From Hymenolepis diminuta (taxonomy: Eukaryota > Platyhelminthes > Cestoda > Cyclophyllidea > Hymenolepididae): 64,000 bases of DNA. Made by a program: the position numbers and the translations under genes. The stretch lies in contig CAADRB010000003.1 in NCBI GenBank assembly GCA_900708905.1, positions 5,577,667-5,641,666 of the forward strand, given 5' to 3'. The notes beneath the pieces were generated by a model. It was not told the DNA's origin and did no database searches. It worked only from the letters and a program-made list of their open reading frames with translations. Of this stretch, positions 25,001 through 36,500 are shown in pieces (the first letter of the stretch is position 1; each line of letters begins with the position of its first letter).

Positions 25001-28000
25001 TTGGTCAATAATATATTACTCACTAAGCTCAAATGCAAAGATTCTCAGACAACGCCCAAAGCGTTAATAAAAAGGCGGAAAACTCCCACATTAAAGATTA
25101 AATGAAACAAAGTCGTTGCAATTCGAATCTCAGTGGATACTTTCATGAAGATTAATAAAGATCTCACCTTAATAAGATGTAAAAACGAAAAGAAAGGGAA
25201 TTAAGAATGGTCTTTAGGTGTTTTGGGGATGAAAAAGGGCATAATTATACGGAAATCATTTTAATCACTCTTCTAATGCAGAGATATGTATAAATTAACA
25301 ACAAAAATTGATTCAGTTTTCTTTGAACTTCCTTAAGAACTGTTATATTAAAACATGTAGTATAAAGAAGTCGCTGTCGGATATTAGGTAACTGATCAAT
25401 CGACTTTATCAACTGACCAGTAGGCTTCGAACATCGCAGGTTGGCGCTCAATCGGAAATCTGAGGGTCGATCTCTGAAATTTTGTTTTTCTGAGCCCAAA
25501 GCAAAGACTCAGTGAACCGTAGATTCAAAAATTATATGCTGTTCCGCTGGTCTAGTATATTTATTTTATTGTATTAAGCCTCTCAAGCCCTTCAGGAGAA
25601 GTTGATTCAGTCCTCAAGAAGGTCTCCTGGGATCACAATTATGAGGAAACCGTAATATTACACCTTCCATGTTGTTCAAAATTAATCAGTGTGGTTGGCT
25701 GCAATTAGATTGGCGCTTATAATCATTGAACTCATGAACTCTGACGGGGTCGATATACATATTGAAAATTAATTTAATTTTAATAATAATCCTCCTTCCT
25801 TAAAATGGTCATTAATGTCCAGTCAAAGATTATTCGGCATAGCATAGGTACATATTTGACAAATATATAACTGAGACCGCTTAATCCGCAAAAGGAACTG
25901 ATATTTTATCATATTAATTCCTCCAACCTGTCAATATGTATGCTCCTATTTGAGAACTGTCTAAGTTATGAGTTTTTAGCTTTGTGGAGGAGCTTGAGAT
26001 TGACTCTGAATTCAAATTTCGGTTGTTTTCATTAGAAGAGGCAAAACAGACAGGAATCAATCTGAATCCTTTGATTTAATTTTTAAAAATAAAAAATATG
26101 AGAGAGTTGCTAAGGAAATAATTAAGATGACGATAACAGATTATAAAGATAAAATAACAGTAGCAATATGTTCAAAAACTGTAACAGATATTAATAATTA
26201 TTCATTTATTTACAAATATTGTATCTTATTTGTGTATTCATTTTTACATTATAAAGTGTATCAAGAATAAATAATAAATAGATTGTTCGATTAATGCGAT
26301 ATTAAAACGTTTACTTCGATTTTCAAAATTTGAATATCATTCAGCGGCCCACGAAAGGGTTATTCATTGATTTAAAATTAAAAGTTAGACAATTTGGCAT
26401 TATTAATGCATAAGATACTTCAAAAAATGCCATGACGCTGTGAGTTTTTCGCCATTCTAACCTCTGTCACTACCACTGCCCCGAGCATACAAAAAAATTC
26501 ACTTTTTATTGTATGAATGGATGCAAGTGATGATGGAAAGATAACTCTCTCTAAAATATTCAAAATTTCAAGTGCTCCGGAACGTGTTAGACTGACGAAG
26601 TTCAGAAATCAAATGGAGTGGAAGGATAGTGGAGGAATCATTACATAAGTACATGCATATGCCCAAATACAAAAAAGGAGGCCGGATCTAAGGCAACGAA
26701 CTCAAAACAGGCTGCTTTTATATTTTGCCAGGGGGAATATAATTTATTTTCATATGGCAACATACACCTGTGTTGCCTCGTTGTTTCTATTATCCTGAAT
26801 CCCAGACTGAAAGGGCACTTGATGCGCTCATTAAGAGTCATTGAAAGCAAATTTCTTGGCATCGCCAAGTGGTTTGGTAGTTTTTTAACCGGTTTTACCA
26901 AAACAAATTACAATAATGGAAAATGAACATTGTTTTCTTTGCTGTTATTTATTTTTGTTCATAATTTAGGATGTATATTTTTTGTCATCAAATTTATTAA
27001 TATTTTTATTAGTGTTAAAATAAATAGAGAAAGAAAAGCATTACATAAAATTCATCATTTGTTAATTATAGTATGCGTCCATGGCGAGTTCTCCCCCATA
27101 ATTGAAACAAGGTTTAAGAATTGATATCTCCGAGGGACGGATAATATAAATGCAAGGAAAAAATGCAGATCGTGGATAAAATGATTGGGAAATGTCTTCC
27201 GATATTAAAATTAAAATAATATTGACATTAATCAGTTGCCGCTAGTTCAAAATAAGACTAATAATTCAATTTACTAATAGACATTCGACTGGAGCTTCCA
27301 CTATATTTTTAGAGGCTTCACATGTACTCTTTTTTAGTGGGCGTTACATTTATTTAAGCATGTATCCATGCAATGTTCCACCAACATTTTTGAACCCAAG
27401 TAACTAGTTCCAGCAGTATAAAATGCGACAATAGCGTGGCGTGTTTACGAGCAGTTGAAGTTCTGGAGATCTTGATCGGGAGTCAATTTTCAATTCGTCT
27501 GAAGATGTGTGCGCTGAATTAACAAAGTAACAAATAGGTCTAATAAATTAATTCTATTAAGGTAAAAGATGAAAGCAAATTCACGACGAACACAGAGTTT
27601 GCAAATGATTTAAGGGCCCAGCGTTTTACTCGAGTGACCATTCGCTAAGTCTAAGTTCGCTTCTATCTAGAATAGTGAGGTTCAATTAAATGAAATTTCA
27701 TCAAACTCATAGCATCACGAGGTTTACTCCCTTCAAAACCTCACACATACCTTTATGGTGCACTCTTTAACAAGTACACTACAGTATCTCAGGCGATTAT
27801 CCATCAAACGCATGATAAGAACTGTCAAAATTATTTGGCGTGAGCAGTGGGTAAGCCGATTGCCAGCGGCTGCGTAATAATATCTAATTTGCGGAAATTT
27901 TAAAATAAATAGAGAAAATAAAATAAGAGATAATTAAACGTAGATACATTAGGGCTCGATTTTATCGAATTTTGCATTTTTTTTCGTGTTTTATGTTATT

Positions 28001-28123
28001 CAGATTTCCACCCCATCTGCTATTTTGGACCAGACATTTTATTCACGACCTTTGACCTTCATTTTATCAATTGCATGTGCAAATCCTTAGGTTAGTATGA
28101 ATCAAAGTGTAACCCAGTAGGGT

Positions 28124-28138
28124 TATATATATATATAT
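28124..28138. repeat. TA microsatellite
   Basis: A short perfect TA tract of about seven units. Confidence 0.85.
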
Positions 28139-28341
28139 GCGCCTAACATTCAAACATGAGAAACAGTAAGCTAGTTACGTAAGGCGCTGTAAGAACCGGA
28201 CTAAATAGATGCAGATATATTCAAGAAATCGGAAAAATTTTTCATGTTACTTGATTGGCTTGGGTTCATGTTCCACATCTTTTAAATACTGCTTCATTTT
28301 TAAATATTCTACGTTCCGATACATCAGGATTTGACAGATGA

Positions 28342-28355
28342 CCCCCCCCGGGGGG
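28342..28355. repeat. C8G6 self-complementary block
   Basis: Eight C bases followed directly by six G bases, in AT-rich surroundings. The block is self-complementary and isolated, and has no neighbouring gene. Confidence 0.9.
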
Positions 28356-30475
28356 AATTAATTTTACTATATCTACATTTCACTGATTTATTGATTTAAA
28401 TGGCTCCTATCAAGGGCTCATCTTAAGTGAATTCGAGTGAGCTTTTCTACGTTTAAAATATCTCGGCTAGTCTTATGTTCCTGTTCATGGTTGTAAAAAG
28501 ATACTCAAAAATTTTAATGGCATGACCAAATCTTTGTCTCACTTTCGTATCAACTTTATACTTTATAAATAAAAATATGATAAACATCACGTTTTCATAA
28601 TTTACTATCTTGAATGTAATGTATCGGGGTTCGTACATTGAGCTAAGGAGTGAGCCTGTTTAAACCGTTACCCAAACGAACCAGTTTGAGATCTGCAATG
28701 TTTAAAATTTACGTGCTGATGGCTGTAAGAAAATGTATGAATAGACTCAACTCAACCTTATCAGCACTCAAATATAGTCAGACTTCATTATTTTCTTTCA
28801 TTAGATTCTCCGTTTCTCCATTTGTTCTCGTGATTAAAATTATGCAAGTTTTACCATCACAGTAACACTAATAAAATTGATTGAAACAGTTGGCCATAAC
28901 ATTTTGGTATACTCTCTTCAATTAATGGCCACGACAACCGAATGATATGAGTGCAGAAGTTAAATACTAATTCTCTTAATACTGGAAATATTTTAATAAT
29001 TTCACTCTAACGGGTGTTCATGAGATTTGATGTTCTTATCGAAAAATACGTACAGATGTACTCAAATATGCATGTCTTCATCACACCAGCTTTTGCACTT
29101 AAGATAATTATAGCGCAACTTTGGCGTTCGGCCCCCACCCCTCTTGGAACAACCGAATCTCAGTTATAATGTCTACGCATCTGTCACATCATTTTAACAC
29201 AATTTCATGAAAGGTTTATCCGAAAAAACATTCGATTATTATTTGACACTCCTTAACGCCCTTTAATTAGTCAAAATAAACTCCATTTCTTAGTTTTCAG
29301 CAAAAAGACTTTTTAAAGCTGGACTTTTATAATTGTATGTGATTTAAGAAATCACATTAACGGTTTCCAGCATATTAGAATGATATTAAAACTTGCCCAA
29401 TCCCAGGATGCTGTATTTATCATTTTCAGAAGGAATTTCAATTTTCAAAGTTAGATGAAGTGAATAAGCAGAATATTTTTATAAATATTACGATATTGAC
29501 ATTATGATAATATTAAATATATCACTGGTATGTTATAAAATGTTACATTGAAATGCTGTAAATATTTTGTGTAGATAAGTAAACATTTTTTGCATTTAAA
29601 TTCATTTTATTTATAATATATGTCCGCATATTTTAAAAAGATCTTCTGTTTCATCGTAAACGTGGAAAATGTGCCATTAGTCAAGCAATTACAACTAATC
29701 AGAAATTAATTAGATTTTCAAGTAGCGAACGGTGACGTTTGGATGGGATTTCATTAAAATTTGGGTAAGAATTCACGCCTTGTGCCCAGACATTGGCTAC
29801 AATTATCTCCAACAGCATTAGTCTCAGATTGTGATTGCTCATCACGAATGCTGAGAGGTATTTCTTCAGACCTGCTAAATCAAAACTCAAAACACCTATC
29901 ACATAAGTACAATTAATTCAAAATTATTCCATTTTTAAATTAAAATTAGATATGGGAAGAAATACTTCCAAAAAAATAAAAAAATTGTCCTGAGATAAAA
30001 AGAAATGGTTTATTAATAGTTCGACTAAACTTAAAATGTGATTACGCGTGATTAGCTTAATAAATAAATAAGTGGGTCATAACTAAAAACGTTCCATTTA
30101 TGGTAATGTGATACCGGTACTTATTTCATCCTCCACTTTAACGTAGATGGATTTAATATCAAATCTAAAAAATTATCAAGTGGATAAACTTGATCTTTCC
30201 TTATATATTGAACCACTTATAACATTCATTCTTTGATACTTAGAGGGATTGTATGCCAAGTGGTTATGATTTCAAGCGCTGGCTGGAAGTTTTTGGAAGA
30301 AGAAGGCATAAATGGCTCTGAGTTCATATTTGAGAAATCGCATAGGGAAATGATTCTCATTCATTTCAACATTTTGCATTATTTTTTTATTTAGCACTTG
30401 AAGTTTTCCTTCTTGATACAGGCGTATGATTTAGAATTAACTCCTCATTTCAAAATTTAGATAATACAAGTACAT

Positions 30476-30913
30476 TGAAGGATGACTGCATTTTCAAAAA
30501 TTACTCTTTATTCGTATTCTTAATGACAATACTTCGGTTTTTCGTCCAGTAAGCTGCAGCGACGTCTTTATGCCATGTCTAGACGAGTTTATCAATTTTC
30601 CTTTTTCTATAACTGTCCCACTTCAGCCCAAAGTACACTGCACTCATAACCTCACGCGTGTCCTTGCCCAAGTGATTCATTTAAATTGTTTTCGCATTTC
30701 CCCTCATATACACACGCGCAGACACAAGCTTGCCATGCCCCAATTCTTACACTTCCCTCTCTTCTCCTCTTTTCTTTATCTCCCTACTTACCCGAATTTC
30801 CTCCCGCGGTTTATTGAATACACGCTGGCCTATATATCTATGTGTCCCACTTTTTAGAATCGGTCTTTGCTGGTTTTAGCTACCAGTCACTGGTTGTTAC
30901 TCTAACCTCCACA
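30476..30913 (+). mobile_element. LTR copy D (438 bp, subfamily 2)
   Basis: Begins TGAAGGATGACTGC and ends ACCTCCACA. The flanks are ACAT (30472-30475) and ATAT (30914-30917), three of four identical. It aligns with copy G over its whole length and with copies A to C mainly at the first 10 bases, the GTCCTnnCCCAA block and the end. It has a pyrimidine-rich 3' part (about 30745-30800) and a TATTGAATACAC block before the end. No coding region is conserved in it. Confidence 0.7.
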
Positions 30914-33319
30914 ATATCATTGAACATGAAAAGAATACGCTTAAAATGAGGCGTTTGAAGATAAGTCTGCAATTTCTTACAGCCTCATTATAGAACCCGT
31001 GGCCTTGAATTCTTGCGCGACACATTTGGATAACCTTCACATGGATCTGGCAATTTACACTTCTAATTATATATCGTCATCTTCAGGCAAACACAACCGG
31101 TCCCCGATAACTTGAAAACTTTTTAAACATTCTTTTCTATTAATCGATTTGAAAAGATAAAATTTAAATGGCTCCTCGAATTTTTAGCATTCATTTTAGC
31201 AATCGGTATCACTTCAACATGACTATCCCTAAAGTCTAAATATATTTTAATTTGAAAGAGTAAATTAGATAGATTAGCTGGTTAAGTGACCAACTAGTGA
31301 CTAGGTAATTTTTGAGTAAATCTATGAGAGAAGCTTCAGCTCCTAAACGGATCATATGCTGTCATCGTTCGGCATTCTTGAACTTGGCCCTTGTATGCCA
31401 GTTACAACCAGCAATAATTTTCAAATTCCGTAGATTGTAACACATATGTTATTAATTATAAATTTTAATTTATTCATACACGATCTAAATTAATTATATC
31501 TACAGGAAAATGAAAAGCAGGTCTAGACCTGGAGGATTTTTATGAATTAAAATTTAATATTAATGGTAATTCGCACTTAGCTACTTTTGCCTCTCAGTTC
31601 AATTTTCCTCAAAAGCGGATGAACCATAAATCAGTAAACGTATCCTCTTGTTTATTAACATAACTTTCTGTCTCTACCGACGTCTGGCTCCCGTGTTGTC
31701 CAGTTTCATTTGCTTCCCTTCCATTCTCTAAGTCCCCCTACCTCTAATATACTAACGACTATATGATAGTCACTACTACGTTCTTCTTTTTAACCACCCA
31801 CCTCCCCTCATAAACTACTTAGAGTTTAGTGTGATCAAAGCTTCATTTGTTTATCTCAATTCATACTGGCTGCATTTAGTTTATACTTCTCTCTTCCACT
31901 TCTCGATAAATGCTATCATTAATGGTGCCTCCAGAGCACAGCACATCCTTCTGCAAAAATGGACGTTTTCTTTCGTTATGGTTTAATGGAAAATACCTTT
32001 TTGCCACTTCAGGTAGTAGTCTGAGAGTTATTTTCCAATCTCTATTTCTTTCTAATAATAGTACCAGATGTTTGTCTTTTAACTTCTAACAAAGCATTAA
32101 TGACTGACTTTAATCTGTTTTATTACCAATAAGAATTCGTTAAGTTAATGCTGTAAACGATCCACTTTGTGACGTCTTAGCATTCCGTAATTCAAGCTTC
32201 ACAATTCGACTAGTTTTTTGGATGAGTTAATATCCGTGGTAGGCATCATTTCTTTGAATGGTCAGTGGTGCTATCCGAATTCGTCCACTTCTGGTTTGCA
32301 GACTAGCAATGATGTTTAATATAGAAGAATTCAAACTGAAGTAATTTTGCTGTTAATTCATATTTTTATGAAAATAAAATGTGAGAAAGAGTGAACAGAG
32401 TGAAGTTATATTTAAAATTTGAAAGTGTCGTATACACTGGGCTGCTTTTTCTTAGACCGCTCTGAACTACATCATAGTAAATATGGCTTTGAACTTTCTC
32501 ATTTGACTGTCTTTGTGTCAAACTAGGCAAGTGTTCATGTAGTGATTCTCTTGGATCTTAACGTGTGGAACCTTATAGTTTGCAGAGAACTTGGCGCTTT
32601 CTTGATCGTTTAAAGGTCCAGAGACATCCGTCTGTTCATTCACCACTTATCAGGCTTTGAGATGTAATTTATTGTCAAAATATTTATTAATAATAACTTC
32701 CCAGCATAAGCGTAAGAATACCTTCAATCTTCGGTGGGGATATTATACCAAAATAATTTTTTGCAATGATGGCAACTGTGTTTCTAACATTCTCAAAAAA
32801 TATTATTTATTAAAAATATACAGTCGTTTTTTTACAAGGTACAAAAATTATATTTGCTAATTCAGTAGCAAATGCTAGAAAGTATAAATAAATTGAGAGA
32901 ATAGGAATACAGGAGAGGGAGTTTGTAGAAAGGAGAAAGGAAAATTGTTTGTTTTTTTTTCAAGGGATCAACAGCCTTCTCTTTACATTGTAAATAAAAA
33001 CGTGAAATGCATCTGTCTTCACGTTATTGTTGTCTGTTCATTTGTTGTTTAAAAGAAATACAAAAATATAAACAAATTTGTAATTGGCTTTGTTTACTGA
33101 GATGGAGAAAGACTGTTCCCGGGATCACATCTAAAAGAGAAACGAGCACCTCTTAATTTCTACTGTTGCCCATATTTAGATGGTTCACTATAATTAAAAA
33201 TCGGAAAAGTTTGGTTTTTTACCGTAGGTTATAATGATAAAAATAGTAGCAATTATAATAAGAAAGTGATTTGGCTGAGATATGAAATGTGGACTTCCCA
33301 CAAGGATTCATATAACTAC
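30914..33319. other. Intergenic and 3' flank of the P4-ATPase gene
   Basis: No supported gene. It should include the 3' UTR of the minus-strand P4-ATPase; the nearest AATAAA on that strand is at 32806-32811, about 510 bases past the stop. A CT-richer stretch at about 31660-31900 may be old LTR-like sequence, but I could not align it. Confidence 0.45.
32806..32811 (-). terminator. Candidate polyadenylation signal of the P4-ATPase gene
   Basis: AATAAA on the minus strand, about 510 bases downstream of the stop codon at 33320. It is the nearest canonical hexamer I found; the hexamer alone is weak evidence. Confidence 0.25.
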
Positions 33320-33562
33320 CTAAACGCTCGGATTGGTTCGATTAACAAAGTTTCGCCATGCTGTACGTTTATACTTCTCCCGGTGGCGTTTAACACCACT
33401 CAACTCGATCTGGTAGTTCCACCAGGCATCTGAAGCAATTCTCCATAGGATGTCAGGGAGAAGGGTGAGTACCAGGACCAGAGGAAGACACAACCAGAAT
33501 GCTGGACAACGACCCAGGTAAGTGAAGTTCATGTACACATAAGAGCTTGTGCTTCCAAATGT
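33320..33562 (-). CDS. ATP11: P4-ATPase exon 7: TM10 and C-terminus
   Basis: Residues 1195-1274 and the TAG stop (33320-33322). It contains the last hydrophobic segment (FWLCLPLVLVLTLLPDI) and a short basic tail of about 40 residues that ends NPSV. The short tail shows no evident autoinhibitory motif. Confidence 0.9.
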   Translation of the reverse strand, partial: TFGSTSSYVYMNFTYLGRCPAFWLCLPLVLVLTLLPDILWRIASDAWWNYQIELSGVKRHREKYKRTAWRNFVNRTNPSV

Positions 33563-36500
33563 CTAAAAGGAGTAAAAGAAAGTTGATTATTAACAAAAAC
33601 TTTGATAACAGATCTGCAAGTCGACAATTAGGTGAAGTGGATCGTACTAAGGAGTTGAGCCTTAGATTTTATTTTAGTATTTTCTCATTACCTTCTGATT
33701 TTATGATTCCCTTAAAGCACAAACTATTATTTTGTCTTTTATATGCGTGCTAACAGGCAACTTAATCCAATTAAACATGTGCAAGCCATCAAGCACACTT
33801 CAACTAAGGAGTCGGAGCAGGAACGAGCCAGTACGCGGACAGACATGAGAACAATAGCTACTGGTCAGAACATGGACTATTCTGTCAAATCTCCAGTGGT
33901 CATTGCAGTAAGGCGGTCACCTACTCTCACCTTTGTTTTCTTGAATGCTTCTCGGTCATCTATCTTGAATACTCTTATAGATCGTTATGCCCTATCATTC
34001 TGTATTGCCATATCTATGAAAGATCCTTTAATAAAATATCTAGAACACGCTTCCTGCATATGACTCAGATAGTTCACTTTAAGAATGGTTAAAGATTAGT
34101 TGATGGGGAGTCCAAGTATTACCACAAGAACCATCCGGCCGTTTAAAAAGGAACCAGACTTGACATTTAGCCAAATTAATGGGCTTTCGGACCTTCATAT
34201 TCCGTATGCGAAAGGTATATGCCATTTAGCAAATGATTATTTTACATGTAAAATGTTGCAGATTGGAGAAATTTGCTGCCTTCCATTATACGACAATAAG
34301 CGAAAGCACAATTATGGGAAAGAGATTCAAAAATATTCTGATTCCACTTGATTACTTTATTCACTGATGTTCCTAATGCAGTAGACCGACTATTTAACCC
34401 CCTGCTTTCAGGTATTCAAATTAAAATTTTACAATACTATTCCTCAGATTAAAGAGTTTGATATGCATTGAGCAATACTCTGAATTTAGTTTTGACAGTC
34501 TGATCTTATACCGTGAGATTTCATCTCACTTCGGTTGATCTCGTATTTCCCCAAGAAGGTGTGAAATCTTACTGAAATTCACAAAGATGGCAAACATTGT
34601 CAGGTAGAAAAACTGACAAAATCGGAGGAAATTACCAGCGACAGATGAATCAAAGTGTGATCACCACCTGTTTGAGTGAAACAGGGCGTTAAAATTGCCG
34701 GAGAATTGTGATTTTTTTCCAAAAATTTCAAAGATGGCAATAGACCAAAGGAATTACTGTTTGAATTTAATCCATATTGATTATATAAGTTGCATTTTGG
34801 GCGAGCAAATGGCAAAAGATCGTCATACTATGCCTTAGAAACTATCCCAACGTGATCAATTAGGATATGGGACAACAAATAAGGACTTAAAATGGGATCA
34901 CGATTTATAGTCTCAGTCGCATACTAAACACGTGCAAACTTTAACAATGAAAACAATAATTTAGACTCCCTTAAGGAAACGATTGGAATGGCAGGAAAGT
35001 TTATCAAATCCTCAGACACTATAGAGTAAAATGATGAAAATCGAGGAGAGTTAAATAAAAAAACGTCGCGTCTGCCACTTTTGGAAGTGTTCAACCTGTC
35101 TGACCTCATCAACCGCAGCTCATTTTCAAATTTGGGTTCTTATCTCCTTTCCTCTCCCTTTTAACATCCAAAATCTTCGCCCTCCCTCACCGTTACATTT
35201 ATTTGGGTCAGATTTTTTAACCCTACCACTTTCCTCAGACTCAAACACATCTAAATCCAAAATTATGGATAAAGTGACTTCAAGACAGCTTCACTGTTGA
35301 AAGTTGTTTTCTTTCAATTTGGGCATTTGGACGCCATGCTTAGTGCTCTGAATTGGGTCTTAACTACCTCAAATAATCAATACCTAGTAAACTTTCCATT
35401 TATGGTAGTGTTGTGTCCTATTTCGGATCCAACTTTATTATTGTACTTACCTGGTAAATGAACATGACGCCCAAATTCGCAAACCCCGTAATGAAGAGAC
35501 CCAAAATGATGACCAAATTAAGGGTCCTTGACATCACAACAATTCGCATTGTTACCGTCACCACTACGTAGATGAAGCACGCATTTCCGAACATATTGTA
35601 ATCAGCGGCAGCATAGGAGGTTCCTGGGAGAGAGAAGCTAGCATCAGAATACATCATTCCTCCTGACATAACGTAGAAGCAGACGTAGTAGACCACCGTT
35701 CCGTGCCACCAACCGTCTAAGACCCACAGGAGTATGTACCAACAGCGAAGATTCGAAGATTGACTCATCTAGAATGTCAAGTTCCCAAAAATCAATGGCA
35801 TAAACGTGGTGGTGATAGGCTACTTAAATCTATTTCAGCGACATACCAAACGGTAGAGGTATGGTCTGTGAAGGAGATCATTAGCCGAAATATGTTGCTC
35901 AAAGAGACCAAACACAAAAGGGGCAAATGATGTGAAAGTTAGGTTATAGAGGGTGTAGAGCAGACTGTCAAACATAGATTGGCCAGAAAAACCATCGTAG
36001 AACATATGATAAATGTGAATCGCCACAAAGGCCACATTTTTGAAATAGAAGATATTTGCGGTCATGCTTATACGGTAATAATTCCAATGACCATGAAGCA
36101 GAATCAAACGTCGAAGATGTCTGCAGAAAAATGAAATAATTTAAATGTATTCATATTTCGTAGGCGACATACTTTTTATGCAGCCCTCTAAATTACCAAG
36201 TGGCTAAAATTTACGGATATTTGTGCTATATAGACGTATCCTTTCACCACTGCTTTGCTTAAAAATACAAAAAAATGGGACAAATATTTTTTTCTATTAG
36301 TATTTAAAGTTCTTTATTCAAGCTCTTAATATTATTAGTTTTTCATTTGATTAATTATTTTCAAATCCATTGAAATCTTTGGCGAGAACTCATTTTGAGA
36401 AAGATATTCTGAGAACTCTCTGAAATAATAAAAAAACCTCTGCTTGGTTGTCCCTCCGTTGAACCTTATCGAACAGTTCAGTAACCACTGAGGCATCGGA

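Larger units (their letters stand above)
19082..30475. other. Intergenic, 11.4 kb
   Basis: The longest stretch without a supported gene. It is AT-rich and mostly unique-looking. It contains a TA tract (28124-28138) and a C8G6 block (28342-28355). Scattered frames of 60-86 codons occur at the chance rate. A minus-strand frame at 23609-23830 interrupted by one TGA looks protein-like but is not supported by splice sites. Confidence 0.5.

Noticed and set aside
33743..34351. Plus-strand frames of 106 and 83 codons
   Set aside because: Both sit inside P4-ATPase intron 6 without their own splice sites, promoter or recognisable domain.
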